A stretch of DNA of 64,000 nucleotides, from positions 330,096,690 through 330,160,689 of the forward strand of contig NC_053492.1 in the NCBI RefSeq assembly GCF_905171775.1. Reading direction: 5' to 3'. Made by a program: the position numbers and the translations under genes. Each line of letters opens with the position of its first letter. Within the stretch, counting starts at the first letter, position 1. The notes beneath the pieces were generated by a model. That model did not search any database and had not been told where the DNA came from. It saw only the letters and a list, made by a program, of their open reading frames with translations. This stretch comes from Rana temporaria (taxonomy: Eukaryota > Chordata > Amphibia > Anura > Ranidae). Of this stretch, positions 1 to 11,363 are shown piece after piece.

Positions 1-259
1 AGTCAGAAGCCAAGCCAGAAGTCATACACTGGTAGCAAGCAGAGATGAAGTTACTGGAACAGGTCAGAGGACAAGCCAGGAACAAGATACGGGAACAAGC
101 CGAGGATCAAGCCGGGGTCATACACTGGGTCAGCATACAGGAACAAGATACAAGAACAAGCTGAGGATCAACAGAAAGGGGAGAACTGCCGCTCCAGGTG
201 AGTGTACTAAGCAATCAGTGTCCTCTCAGAACCAGATGGGTGCCGGCAATGCACGGTGC
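1..259. repeat. Degenerate minisatellite-like flank
   Basis: Purine-rich sequence with loose repetition of a motif like AAGCCGAGGATCAAGCC followed by GGGGTCATACAC (around 108-126). The same phrase recurs at 37908-37936, just past the right end of the Penelope-like element. Both sides therefore look like one older repeat that the element entered. No coding potential seen. Confidence 0.5.
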
Positions 260-370
260 AAAAACTTGGAAAGAAGATATGGACAGCCGCACACCAAAAA
301 ACCTTAAAAAGGTAGCCTTTTAATGGTAAAGGAAAGAAGGCACTACAAAAAACAGCAAGCAGTGATGGTA

Positions 371-415
371 TATAGCTGACGCGTTTCGCACTGGGGTTCA
401 GTGCTTAGTCATAGC
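371..415 (-). ncRNA. Hammerhead-ribozyme-like motif, left PLE arm
   Basis: On the minus strand this reads helix I (TAGCT), an altered core (ATGACTAA), helix II (GCACTG, loop AACCC, CAGTGC), then GAAAC, GC, GTC and the second helix I strand AGCTA. The order and the GAAACGCGTC end match the short-stem-III hammerheads known from Penelope-like elements. The canonical CUGANGA core is changed at C3 and G8. Helix II is fully paired in this copy. Activity is not established. Confidence 0.55.
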
Positions 416-619
416 TAAAAACAAAATTAAATACATTCCAAATATATACACCCATCTAAAAACATTGTGTGGTCCGCCCTGCCTGTGACTGGTCATCGCT
501 AACTGTGGCGATGACAATCACCTGCAGGAGTGGACCAGACGAGTAAAATAACACACATACGAAAAGTCAAATTAAATCAAATAATGATAAAAGTAAAAAT
601 CAATAAAAATCAATAAAAG

Positions 620-2128
620 CAGTTTCAGTGGGCAAAATCAGCTATCCCCTATTTAGGTGTAAAGCTGCCGGGAGACTTTTCACAACTTTTCTCCCTTAAC
701 TACCTCCCATTAGTGTCTCAACTTAAGTAGCTTCTACAATCTTGGTCCAAGTATAGGATTTCGTTCTTAGGGAGGATAACTGCCAGTAAGATGACATTCT
801 TGCCAAAACTCCTGTACCTTTTTAGGGCCCTCCCTGGGACTGTTTCAAAGACCTTCCTCCTGAAGTTACAAGCCCACCTGAATAGGTTTATTTGGAATAA
901 TAAGCCAGCTCGGTTCTCTAGACAGGTCCTCTATAGACCATATAGACAGGGAGGGTTGGGGGTTCCCCAACTTTGGTTTTATTTTCTGGCAAGCAGACTC
1001 TCCCAGATGGCCCAGTGGAACATTAGACGCCCTAGGGTCCCTTGGCTTCGATTTGAGGGGGACTCAATTAAACCCTGCCACCTGCCGGGTCTCTTGTGGT
1101 CCTCAAAGCACTGTGCCTCTTTAATAAAAGAGAAAAATCAAGTGGTAGCCCAGGAATTGGGGATGTGGGAGAAGTTTAGCCCCCGCTTGGCCCTTACCTC
1201 TAGATTCCCCCCGGGGGCATCCTTTTTAGGAGACCCTAGGTTTCCTACGGCCTTTCACACGCCTGCTTGCTACGAGTGGTGGACAAATGGTGGGCTGACT
1301 GCTTTGGCTGACCTGCAGCATGATGGTAGTTTCATTCCCTTGTCTCAGCTTCGTGTTACGAAGGACATTCCTTTACGGGAGTACTATAGATATTTGCAGG
1401 TCCGTCATTTCTTTCAGACACACTATGCGACTACACCCTCTGACACCAATACGGCATTTGAAACCTTGTGTGCCACCTCCCCAAGGCAGAGGGGTCTTAT
1501 TTCTATACTCTACGGCTCACTGGGGGGAAGCGGGGGTGACTCTGTTTTGAAACATATGACCCAATGGAATCAAGAGTTGAGCCTGGACTATGAACATGAA
1601 AATTGGGATGCCTGCTGGCAAAACATGAGGAAGTGTTCTGTCTCCTTATCAGTTAGAGAGACGGCCATCAAGCTGTTTACCCGGTGGTACCTCACCCCTC
1701 TTGGTTTGAGCAGGATTTTCCCTCAATGCTCCCCATTATGTTTTCGTGGCTGTCCCCTACAAGGGACCTTTCTACATCTATTTTGGGAATGTGAGAGGTT
1801 ACGTCCCACCTGGAGGGCGGTTTTGGATTTGCTAGATAAACTGGCTGGGAGTAGCATGGCTCTGACACACACTCATTGTTTGCTGTTTGAGAGAATCCCA
1901 GATACCCCTAAACCCCTGTTGCGCCTCTTTCATACTATATGCGTGGCAGTACAGTGGACGATTGCGCTCCATTGGAAGTCTTCCTCGGTCCCTTTGGCAC
2001 AGGTTATATCTAGGGTTGACCAGATTATGCTTACAGAGAAGATCCATCACACGCTTAGAGACACCATGCCTCTTCACAAAGCTAAATGGAACCCCTGGTT
2101 TTTGTACCGAATCTCGGATGCCAGTTAA
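620..2128 (+). pseudogene. LINE ORF2 C-terminal part (after RT)
   Basis: The frame runs from the insertion point and carries the L1/Tx1-type post-RT region. It begins AIPYLGVKLPG, followed by the thumb-like segment with LPKLLYLFRALP, LNRFIWNNKPAR and GGLGVPQLWFYF. A late Cys-containing segment CPLQGTFLHLFWECERLRPTW corresponds to the C-terminal CCHC-like area of L1 ORF2 proteins. An in-frame TAG at 728-730 breaks it near the start; downstream about 445 codons are open. The polymerase palm with the FADD/YADD motif is absent because of 5' truncation, so it cannot encode a working enzyme. Its sequence differs from the three other LINEs in the window. Confidence 0.8.
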
Positions 2129-2507
2129 TCTGTATTTCTCGGTATATAGTGTTCTTTTATTTTCTTCATTTAGCTATATCCGCTGTTAGCTGTGACATTT
2201 GACTGTCATTTTTGTCAAGTTTCATTCTTTTTCATTTTTTCTCTTCTTTTTTAATGTTAATTTTGTATATTCTGCTTCTTGCACTGATAATTGCACTGAC
2301 CGATGCCATGATTATGGTTGCTGTGGACTTTGGTTACTAACTCATGAGTGTTTTATCTGTTATTTTATCGGATGTATTTGTATTTGTATGTCTGTAATTT
2401 ACGATATCCCTCAACCTACCTGTCATGTCTACAGTATGCTTATTTTGTGCATTTTGTATTGTTCTTTTATAATTCAATAAAAACTCTTAAGTAAAAAAAA
2501 AAAAAAA
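620..2507 (+). mobile_element. 5'-truncated L1-type LINE with poly(A)
   Basis: The insert is flanked by a 9-bp target-site duplication CAATAAAAG (611-619 and 2508-2516). The inverted PLE arm at 33300-33330 shows the uninterrupted site. It begins inside ORF2 and ends with a 3' UTR, an AATAAA signal at 2476-2481 and a poly(A) run at 2493-2507. This is a typical product of target-primed reverse transcription. Confidence 0.85.
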
Positions 2508-2690
2508 CAATAAAAGTGGAACTTAAATAAAATCTAATAAACCTAATATACATACATAAGACTGATGTGTAAATGTGAAACAAATGAAAGAGTGTCATTC
2601 ATGACACAAATAGGTGATGAATAAAACATAATTGTATATGAATGTATATTCAAATTCGCCCCGCAAAGCTTGGCAACAAAGACAATTTTG

Positions 2691-3433
2691 GGTAGATTCA
2701 CACACAATGGCCTAAAATTAGGACGGCCTAGCCTAGTCTTTTTAGGCTACACCGCCGTAAATTATTTAGGCTATTAGTGATTCTCAAACCACTTACCTGT
2801 TAATTTTCGGCGGCGTAGCCTAAAACGAGCGGGCGTAAGCGCGCCTAATTCAAATGACTTGTTTGGGGGCGTGTACTATGGAAATGAGGCTTGACCTCAC
2901 GTTTTTCGACGTTTTTGCGTACTGCGCATGCGCCGGGCGACTACATTTCCCAGGGCGCATTGCGGCTAAGTACGCCGTACGGCCCTATTGATTTTGACGT
3001 GGACGTAAACGACGTAACTCCCGATTCGCGGACGACTTACGCAAACGACGCTAAAAATTCGAACCTCGCGGCAGGAACGGCGGCCATACTTAACAATAGT
3101 TAGTCCACTAGAGCATAGCTCTAAATTTAGGCGGCCTATCCCTTACGGAAACGACGTAACTCGCCGGTGTAGGCCCGGCGTACGCTCGTAAATCATCGGG
3201 AATCGGCGTATCCCCTCATTTACATAATCTAGGCCGGCCGCAATGTAAGCGCCACCTAGCGGTAAGCCAGAACATTGCAATCTAAGATAGGACGGCGCAA
3301 GCCGTCCTATCTTAGATATGTTAAAGTGTATCTCTGTTAGAGAATACTGTACACTTAAACATAGGTCGGCTTAGATTCAGAGTTAGGTCGGCTTATCTGT
3401 AGATAAGCCGGCCTAACTCTTTGTGAATCTACC
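2691..3433. mobile_element. Harbinger-type MITE (GGTAGATTCACA ends)
   Basis: Non-coding insert in the left PLE arm; the inverted right arm near 7990 shows the site without it. Terminal inverted repeats are GGTAGATTCACA at 2691 and its complement ending at 3433. Both ends continue into imperfect GGCCGGCCTA-rich inverted sequence. The middle has the TACTGCGCATGCGCC and GGGCGTGTACTATGGAAATGAGG phrases, similar to the right part of the Harbinger element at 33458-37708. The exact target duplication is ambiguous (ATT or AATT). Confidence 0.7.
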
Positions 3434-3844
3434 TAATTATGTCACATGCACATACGTGGCCATAGTAAGGATAAATCTAGAAGTGAAAGTGTGAATCTAT
3501 ATAAGGAAACGTACGACATGTGATGAATTCGAAAATGATATGAGGCGAATGAGAAAAGGAAAAATAAATAAAGGAACAATGGAAAGAAATTAATTGTTAT
3601 ATATATATATATATATATGTGGTATATAATGGTGAGACCCGTGAAGGTGAATATGACAATAATCATAATAATATGTGTGAATACATATTCATAAAGGGGC
3701 TCAAGAGGTGAATGATAAGTGAAAAAGAGATGTTTTGAACATAGGTCCATGGCTCATTTATTTATTTACTAGAAATAGTGAAGTCACAAAAATATGAACC
3801 GTTAAGTGACTATATCTGTGTGTGTGAATAAGTGTAGATAGCTA

Positions 3845-4542
3845 GGGCCAGATTCACGTAGCTCGGCGCATCTTTGTGCCGGCGTAGCGCATCTCATATG
3901 CGCTATGTCGACGTAACATTGAGAGGCAAGCTGAGTATTCACATAGCACTTGCTCCCATATGTGCGCCGGCGTAACGTAAATGGGCCGGCGTAAGCCTGC
4001 GTAATTCAAAGTAGGCTGGTAGTGGGCGTGCTGTATTATAATGAATCGTGACCCCATGTAAATGAAGCGCCGTACGAATGGCGCATGCGCACGCATGCTC
4101 AGAATCACGTAGAATTTACGCCCTAAGATACGATGGCTCAATGGCAACGACATGAACGTAACCTACGCCCAGTCCCATTCACGTATGACTTACGTAAACG
4201 ACGTAAAATCCGACGGCTGTTCCGACGTCCATACCCTAACATGACTTACACCTGCTTTATGAGTCGTAACGTTACTCCGGACGTACGCCTTACATCAACG
4301 GTGTAGCTTACTGCGACGGGCGCAAGTACGTTCGTGAATCGGCGTATCGGAAGCGCCCCTAGCGGCCAGCGTAAATATGCACCCAATATACAACGGTGTA
4401 GGAGACTTACGTCGGTCATATCTTGGCAAAATTCAGGCGTATCTTGTTCCCTGAATACGGTGCATAGATACGACGGCGCATCACAGAACTTACGCGGTGT
4501 ATCAACAGATACGTCGGCGTAAGCTGACTGTGAATCTGGCCC
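3845..4542. mobile_element. Harbinger MITE (GGGCCAGATTCAC ends)
   Basis: Terminal inverted repeats GGGCCAGATTCAC and GTGAATCTGGCCC are bounded by a 3-bp duplication CTA (3842-3844 and 4543-4545). The interior (about 4020-4120) contains GTGGGCGTGCTGTATTATAA and GTGACCCCATGTAAATGAAG. These match, inverted, the segment 37440-37530 of the complete Harbinger element in this window. It looks like a deletion derivative of that family. Confidence 0.8.
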
Positions 4543-4801
4543 CTAATGTATATGTATATGTATATAGGTATGAGAAAGTGAAAAGGATTGAACAAGAAAG
4601 AAAAATAGAGACAGGGAAGCAAAGAAATACACAGGACGGAAATGCAAATGTGGATATGCATACCATGATGCCCATCTCCTGCCGCCCATACCTCACTACC
4701 CACCGCTCACTCCTTATCCTAAAAATTGAACACAACGATCGGATAAGGGAATAAAAAAGTTTCCCTAAAATGTAAATATAAAGAAAAATATAAATAAGTT
4801 C

Positions 4802-4808
<7 letters not shown>

Positions 4809-4854
<46 letters not shown>

Positions 4855-4893
4855 TATATATATATATATATACATACATATATATATATATAA
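4809..4893. repeat. (TA)n microsatellite
   Basis: Nearly pure TA dinucleotides broken by short GTGTA and TACATACA interruptions. The Tc1 element starts directly at its right side, and TA dinucleotides resume at 6496-6553 after it. The transposon therefore inserted into a TA run, which fits the TA target of Tc1/mariner. Confidence 0.9.
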
Positions 4894-6491
4894 AGGTCAT
4901 TCTCAAAAAATTAGCATATTGTGATAAAGTTCGTTATTTTCTGTAATGTACTGATAAACATTAGACTTTCATATATTTTAGATTCATTACACACAACTGA
5001 AGTAGTTCAAGCCTTTTATTGTTTTAATATTGATGATTTTGGCATACAGCTCATGAAAACCCCAAAATTCCTATCTAAAAAAATTAGCATATGATGAAAA
5101 GGTTCTCTAAAGGAGCTCTTAACCTAATCATCTGAATCAACTAATTAACTCTAAACACCTGCAAAAGATTCCTGAGGCTTTTAAAAACTCCCAGCCTGGT
5201 TCATTACTCCAAACCGCAATCATGGGTAAGACTGCCAACCTGACTGCTGTCCAGAAGGCCATCATTGACACCCTCAAGCAAGAGGGTAAGACACAGAAAG
5301 ACATTTCTGAACGAATAGGCTGTTCCCAGAGTGTTGTATTAAGGCACCTCAGTGGGAAGTCTGTGGGAAGGAAAAAGTGTGGCAGAAAACGCTGCACAAT
5401 GAGAAGAGGTGACCAGACCCTGAGGAAGATTGTGGAGAAGGACCGATTCCAGACCTTGGGGGACCTGCGGAAGCAGTGGACTGAGTCTGGAGTAGAAACA
5501 TCCAGAGCCACCGTGTACAGGCGTGTGCAGGAAATGGGCTACAGGTGCCGCATTCCCCAGGTCAAGCCACTTTTGAACCAGAAACAGTGGCAGAAGCGCC
5601 TCACCTGGGCTACAGAGAAGCAACACTGGACTGTTGCTCAGTGGTCCAAAGTACTTTTTTCGGATGAAAGCAAATTTTGCATGTCATTCGGTAATCAAGG
5701 TGCCAGAGTCTGGAGGAAGACTGGGGAGAGGGAAATGCCAAAATGCCTGAAGTCCAGTGTCAAGTACCCACAGTCAGTGATGATCTGGGGTGCCATGTCA
5801 GCTGCTGGTGTTTTATCAAGGGCAGGGTGAATGCAGCTAGCTATCAGGAGATTTTGGAGCATTTCATGCTTCCATCTGCTGAAAAGCTTTATGGAGATGA
5901 ATATTTCATTTTCCAGCACGACCTGGCACCTGCTCACAGTGCCAAAACCACTGGTAAATGGTTTACTGACCATGGTATTAGTGTGCTCAATTGGCCTGCC
6001 AACTCTCACGACCTGAACCCCATAGAGAATCTGTGGGATATTGGGAAGAGAAAGTTGAGAGACGCAAGACCCAACACTCTGGATGAGCTTAAGGCCTCTA
6101 CCGAAGCACCCTGGGCCTCCATAACACCTCAGCAGTGCCACAGGCTGATTGCCTCCATGCCACGCAGCATTGAAGCAGTCATTTCTGCAAAAGGATTCCC
6201 GACCAAGTATTGAGTGCATAACTGAACATAATTATTTGAAGGTTGACTTTTTATTTTATTAAAAACACTTTTCTTTTATTGGTCGGATGAAATATGCTAA
6301 TTTTTTGAGATAGGAATTTTGGGTTTTTGAGTTTTCATGAGCTGTATGCCAAAATCATCAATATTAAAACAATAAAAAGGCTTGAACTACTTCAGTTGTG
6401 TGTAAATAAAATATATGAAAGTCTAATGTTTATCAGCACATTACAGAAAATAATGAACTTTATCACAATATGCTATTTTTTTGAGAATGAC

Positions 6492-6493
<2 letters not shown>
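4894..6493 (+). mobile_element. Tc1/mariner element with about 210-bp inverted repeats
   Basis: The ends are AGGTCATTCTCAAAAAATTA and its near-complement finishing at 6493. Inverted similarity continues inwards for roughly 200 bp on each side, for example GATTTTGGCATACAGCTCATGA at 5034-5055 against TCATGAGCTGTATGCCAAAA at 6336-6355. It encodes one broken transposase (5222-6213). The surrounding (TA)n hides the exact TA duplication. Confidence 0.9.
5222..6213 (+). pseudogene. Tc1-family transposase, internal deletion and frameshift
   Basis: A cut-and-paste transposase of about 330 residues that would bind the element ends and integrate at TA. The N-terminal half has the paired-type helix-turn-helix DNA-binding region (NLTAVQKAIIDTLKQEGKTQ onward, with a second HTH around ETSRATVYRRVQEMGY). 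The DDE/D catalytic domain shows the first Asp in FSDESKF, the second in QHDLAPAHSAK and the Glu in NPIENLW, about 34 residues apart as expected for Tc1. The reading frame changes between 5793 and 5830, right after SAAGV, where family members carry a few more residues before CFIKG. A small deletion there explains the break. The start at 5222 has the conserved MGK opening. All three catalytic residues survive, so inactivation may be recent. Confidence 0.9.

Positions 6494-6495
<2 letters not shown>

Positions 6496-6553
<58 letters not shown>
6496..6553. repeat. (TA)n microsatellite
   Basis: Continuation of the TA run on the right side of the Tc1 insertion. Confidence 0.9.
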
Positions 6554-6557
<4 letters not shown>

Positions 6558-6884
6558 GAATGTTAAAGAAATCAAGCCAGGGCTTGATGTAAATGTGAAT
6601 ATCAATATTTATATTTGTCACTCGCAAGTGTCATTAACACCCCGATACGACGGATGATCGATGTGATTAAATACAATACATGTATGTGTGTATAATAATC
6701 AAATATAGGAAAAAATTCCTGTGAAACGTGAAGTGCTAACCTACACAAGAAAAAGATGTTTTGATAAAAAAAGGGGTGTAGGTGAAGAAATATGTATGAA
6801 AAGAAGAAAAGGATGTCCTGAATCTAGTAAAATATGAATAACAATTTGGCAATTTTGACAATAATTTGGCCTCACTCATGTGTG
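6554..6884. other. Non-coding PLE interior
   Basis: AT-rich stretch between the TA run and the next MITE. No frame with recognisable protein. It probably belongs to the deleted PLE interior, as does 4543-4808 on the other side of the Tc1 element. Confidence 0.4.
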
Positions 6885-7381
6885 TGAGGCCCCATACACA
6901 CGAGAGGATTTATCCGCGGATACGGTCCAGCGGACCGTTTCCGCGGATAAATCCTCTCGAGGATTTCAGCAGATTTCTATGCGATGGCGTGTACACACCA
7001 TCGCATTGAAATCTGCGCCGAAATCCTCTGGCGATGACGTGTTGCGCCGTCGCCGCGATTATGACGCGGCGACGGGCGCGACGCTGTCATATAAGGAATT
7101 CCACGCATGCGTCAAATCATTACGACGCGTGCGGGGAATCCCTTTGGACGGATGGATCCGGTGAGTCTGTACAGACGAGCGGATCCATCCGTTGGGATGG
7201 ACTTCAGCAGATGGATTTGTTGAGCATGTCAGCAAATATTCATCTGCTGGAAATCCATCCCAGGGGAGATTTATCCGCGGATAAATATCCGCCGGAGTGT
7301 ACACACCATAGAATCTATCCGCTGAAACCCATTTGATGGGATTTATCTGCGGATAGATTCTATGGTGTGTACGGGGCCTCA
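6885..7381. mobile_element. MITE with TGAGGCCCC ends
   Basis: Ends TGAGGCCCCATACACACGA and TGTGTACGGGGCCTCA are inverted repeats. A GTG on both sides (6882-6884, 7382-7384) is a likely 3-bp target duplication. The interior is built of several nested inverted repeats, such as GAGGATTTATCCGCGGATA against TTTCCGCGGATAAATCCTC. Its ends resemble the GGCC(C)CGTACA ends of the TAA-flanked MITEs at 13661, 27157 and 61873. No coding potential. Confidence 0.75.
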
Positions 7382-7383
7382 GT

Positions 7384-7584
7384 GATAAATGGAGAGATCG
7401 TTACTGGTTTGCACAGGAAAAAGACAGCAGGGAATACCCTAGGGTAGACTCAGCGCATCCTGGGCACACCATTAACGGTGTACCCTATGGCCAATTCTTA
7501 AGGCTCAAACGCCTCTGTAGTTCACCAGAGGATTTTGCCAGAGAAGCCATCAATATGTCACAGAGATTCAAAGAGATTTTGTGA
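7384..7584 (+). pseudogene. Penelope-like reverse transcriptase fragment
   Basis: An open stretch of 66 codons and a stop, cut off upstream by the MITE that ends at 7381. It reads WRDRYWFAQEKDSREYPR, then HPGHTINGVPYGQFLRLKRL, then CSSPEDFAREA and MSQRFKE. The pattern of a short linker, HP, G-hydrophobic-P-x-GQF-x-R-x-R-x-C-S and a final RF is characteristic of the region just after the RT palm in Penelope-like elements. It ends in TGA where the related proteins continue towards the GIY-YIG nuclease. The catalytic palm motifs and the nuclease are missing, so this is a remnant. It is the only coding evidence for the class of the large inverted-arm element. Confidence 0.7.
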
Positions 7585-7740
7585 CTTCACTATTTCTAGT
7601 AAATAAATAAATGAAACGTTCAGAACATCTCTTATTCACTTATCATTCACCTTTTGAGCCCCTTTATGAATATGTATTCACACATATTATTATGATTATT
7701 GTCATATTCACCTTCACGGGTCTCACCATTATATACCACA

Positions 7741-7752
7741 TATATATATATT

Positions 7753-7834
<82 letters not shown>
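7741..7834. repeat. (TA)n microsatellite in right PLE arm
   Basis: TA run with TTTATA interruptions. The left arm has the same run, shorter, at 3598-3618, so it is an inherited part of the arm that has changed length. Confidence 0.9.
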
Positions 7835-7835
<1 letters not shown>

Positions 7836-8449
7836 CAATTAATTTCTTTCCATTGTTCCTTTATTTATTTTTCCTTTTTTCATTCGCCTCATATCATTTT
7901 TGAATTCATCACATGTCGTACGTTTCCTCATATAGATTCACACTTATACTTCTAGATTTATCCTTACTATGGCCACTTATGTGCATGTGACATAAATTGT
8001 CTTTGTTACCAATAGGGATGAGCTTCGAGTTCGAGTCGAACTCATGTTCGACTCGAACATTGCCTGTTCGCCTGTTCGGCGAACAACGATCAATTTGAGG
8101 TGTTCGCGGCAAATTCGAAAAGCCGCGGAATACCCTGTATGGGAGAAATCTAAAGTAATAATTTTAAAGGCTAATATGCAAGTTATTGTCCTAAAAAGTG
8201 TTTGGGGATCTGGGTCCTGCCCCTGGGAACATGTATTATTGCAACATTTTTTTTTAAAAACAGTTGTTTTTTCGTGAGCAGTGAATTTAATTATGCTAAA
8301 AGTGAAACAATAAAAGTGAAATATTCCTTTAAATTTCGTACCTAGGGGGGGTGTAAAGTTAGCATGTGAATTAGCGCATGTTTCCAGTACTTAGAACTGT
8401 CCCTGCACAAAGTGTCATTTCTGAAAGAAAAAAAGTAATTTAAAACCGG

Positions 8450-10355
8450 ACTTGCGGTTATAATGAATTGTCGACTCTCGGCAATTCAGAGAGGATTCAT
8501 TCATTTAAAAAAAAAAAAAAAGCGTGGGGATCCCCCCAATTTCAATTACCATGCCCTTCAGGTCTGGTATGGATATTAAGGGGAACCCCACCGTCAATTT
8601 AAAAAAAATGACATGGGGTTCCCCCCAAATATCCATTCCAGACCCTTCAGGTCTGGTGTGGATTTTAAGGGGAACTCCACCCCAATTTTTTTTAAAAATG
8701 CCATGGAGTTCCCCCAAAAATCCACACCAGACCCCTTATCCGAGCACGTAACCTGGCCGGCCACAGAAAAGAGGGGGGACAGAGTGCGGCCCCCCCCTCT
8801 CCTGAACCATACCAGGTCACATGCCCTCAACATGGGGAGGATGTCCCCATGTTGATGGGGACAAGGGCCTCATCCCCACAACCCTTGCCCGGTGGTTGTG
8901 GGGGTCTGCGGGCGGGGGCTTATCAGAATCTGGAAGACCCCTTTAAAAAAGGGGACCCCCAGATCCTGGCCCCCCCTATGTGAATTGGTAATGGGGTACA
9001 TTCATAGGTGTGCACAGCCTTTGGCATTAGGGTGTGCACCCCAAAGCTCAAACACACTACCGATCACTCACAATGTTCATTCAGAAAGGGAAGGGGCCAG
9101 TAAATGGCATATTTACTGGCCCCTTCCCCCACTTATTGTAAAACATCCACAACAACCACCGGTGGGAGAGGGGGGGAGCCGGCAGTGCTGTAGGGGGAAG
9201 GAGGGGGAGCCAGGTCAGTAGGAAAAATCTGTTCTGCACAGGGCGCAAGCCTATGGGTACATTGTACCGCTACCATTTCACGAAGGAAGTGTAAATAGTT
9301 GTAAAAAACACACACATACCGTAGAAAAAAGTCCTTTATTAATAAAAAAATAAAAAATAAATCCAGCGGTGGTAATCCACTCGGTCCGGCTCCCCGCTCC
9401 AACGTTGTCTGTATCCAGCGACGGGGGATCTCCTCTCCTGTCCAGCGATGAGAAGATCTTCAAAGCGCAGCATCGCCGGCCTCCTCTCTCCGCCAGACAC
9501 AGCCCGGTGAATGACGCTGCTGAAGCTGTGACATTTCTTTTATAGGTGAGGCGGGGCCACCCGTCACATGACCCCGCCCCCTCTGACGCAAGGGGAAAAC
9601 CAGGCTTCACCAGTGACGTAGCAGAGGGTGCGTCAGAGGGGGCGGGGTCACGTGATGGGTGGCCCTGCCTCACCTATAAATGAAATGTCACAGCTTCAGC
9701 AGTGTCATTCGCCGGGCTGTGTCTGGCGGAGAGAGGAGGCCGGCGATGCTGCGCTTTGAAGATCTTCTCATCGCTGGATAGGAGAGGAGATCACCCGTCG
9801 CTGGATACAGACAACGTTGGAGCAGGGAGCCGGACCGAGTGGATTACCATCGCTGGATTGAATTTCTTTTTTTCTATTAATAAAGGACTTTTTTCTACGG
9901 TGTGTGTGTGTGTGTTTTTTACAATTATTTACACTTCTTTCGTGAAATGGTAGGGGTACAATGTACCCCATTACCAATTTACAAGGGGGGGCAGGATCTG
10001 CGGGTCCCCTTTTTTAAAGGGGTCTTCCAGATTCTGATAAGCCCCCCGCCCGCAGACCCCCACAACCACCGGGCAAGGGTTGTGGGGATGAGGCCCTTGT
10101 CCCCATCAACATGGGGACATCCTCCCTATGTTAAGGGCATGTGGCCTGGTACAGTTCCGGAGAGGGGGGCCCCCCCTCTTTTCTGCGGCCGGCCAGGTTA
10201 ATGTTCTCGGATAAGAGGTCTGGTGTGGATTAATATCCATACCAGACCTGAAGGGCCTGGTAATTAGATTTGGGGGGACCCCCACGTTTTTTTTTTGTAT
10301 GAATGAATCCTCTCTGAATTGCCGAGAGCCGACAATTCATTATAGCCGGAAGTCC
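8450..10355. repeat. Large palindrome inside hAT
   Basis: Two arms of roughly 850-900 bp face each other around position 9595. Matching pairs include GAATTGTCGACTCTCGGCAA at 8464 with TTGCCGAGAGCCGACAATTC near 10319, and GATCTTCAAAGCGCAGCATC near 9453 with its complement near 9750. The left arm is longer because of the small hAT insertion at 9003-9255. Open frames of 60-130 codons in it appear as mirror copies and resemble no protein. Confidence 0.85.
9003..9255. mobile_element. Short hAT MITE
   Basis: Present in the left arm of the palindrome and absent from the right arm (near 9945-9975), which shows the empty site. The ends CATAGG and CCTATG are inverted; the 8-bp duplication GGTACATT is at 8995-9002 and 9256-9263. 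The interior has an inverted pair GGGGCCAGTAAATGGCATAT / ATTTACTGGCCCC. Non-coding, 253 bp. Confidence 0.85.
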
Positions 10356-10777
10356 TTTTTTTTTTCATCAAAAAAGCTTTTATTGAGCAAAACAATAATA
10401 TACAGGGTATACAAACGGCATATGATTACAGAAAACGTCAAGTGGTATCATACAGAATGCTTTACTGCGTAGTGTCCTACGGGATAGCATACAAAAAAAC
10501 AGAAGAGCAGATAATACAACAATGCTTACAATTAAGTGTCCTGGAGTACTAACATGTTGCATCGAATCGGCCACCCATCCACCCCAGTACCCCCCATCCC
10601 CCAGATCCTTCCCATGGGCAAAAGGCAAGGCCGCAACGGTCTCCCTTAAATGCAGGTTGCAGGTGTTTTCAGCCATTTGTCCCATATCTTTTCATATTTA
10701 GATGGACATCCCCTGTGCAAATAAACCAGCTTTTTGTACGGCAAAACATTGTTGACTTCTGTCAGCCAGTGGGAGAG

Positions 10778-11363
10778 CTATGGAGGGTCTGGTCTCATCC
10801 ATACCCTAGCTATAACCTTCCGGGCTACAAAGAGTGTCTCATGCAAAAATACCTTGAGAAAGTTATTAATTTCCGCATCTGGGAAGATGCCAAGCAGGCA
10901 TGACTTTGGCTGTAGGGTTATGGGGGATCCCATCTTGTCATGAAGGAACCTTACCACCTGTTCCCAGAAAGCTTGAATCTTAATGCACTGCCACATCAAG
11001 TGGAAAAAGGTGCCCATATCCTGGCCACACATCGGGCAAGTAGCAGGGTAGTCCCTCCTGTATTTAGAGATCCTAAGGGGTGTAAGGTAGGCCCTGTTTA
11101 TAATAAAGGTTTGTGTAAGGCGGTCTGATAGCTTAGGGGATACGAGTTTACATGCATCCAGAGCATCGCTCCACTCATCATCCTCCATAGGGCCCACTTC
11201 CCCCTCCCATCTGGACTTCAAAGCATAGGCCGACGTGGTCGCGCCTGGGAGCATAAGCATAGCGCGAAACTGGGTAATTAACTTTTTGGGGTCTGGGTAT
11301 TTGATCGCTGCCATTAGAGGGTTGTCGGCCAGGGTTATGTCAGCTTGAGGGAACTGGGCATGA
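10778..11363 (-). pseudogene. L1-A ORF2 C-terminus
   Basis: The last part of the ORF2 protein, continuing the frame cut by the DIRS at 17220. It begins FHAQFPQADITLADNPL and proceeds through SDRLTQTFIINRAYLTP to the Cys/His segment CPMCGQDMGTFFHLMWQC, which corresponds to the C-terminal zinc-knuckle-like motif of L1 ORF2p. It ends at a stop at 10778. The 3' UTR runs from there to 10356. The 178-codon open stretch is undamaged although the gene as a whole is broken. Confidence 0.85.

Noticed and set aside
8524..10201. Many overlapping ORFs of 70-130 codons
   Set aside because: They come in mirror pairs from the palindrome and match no protein family I know.
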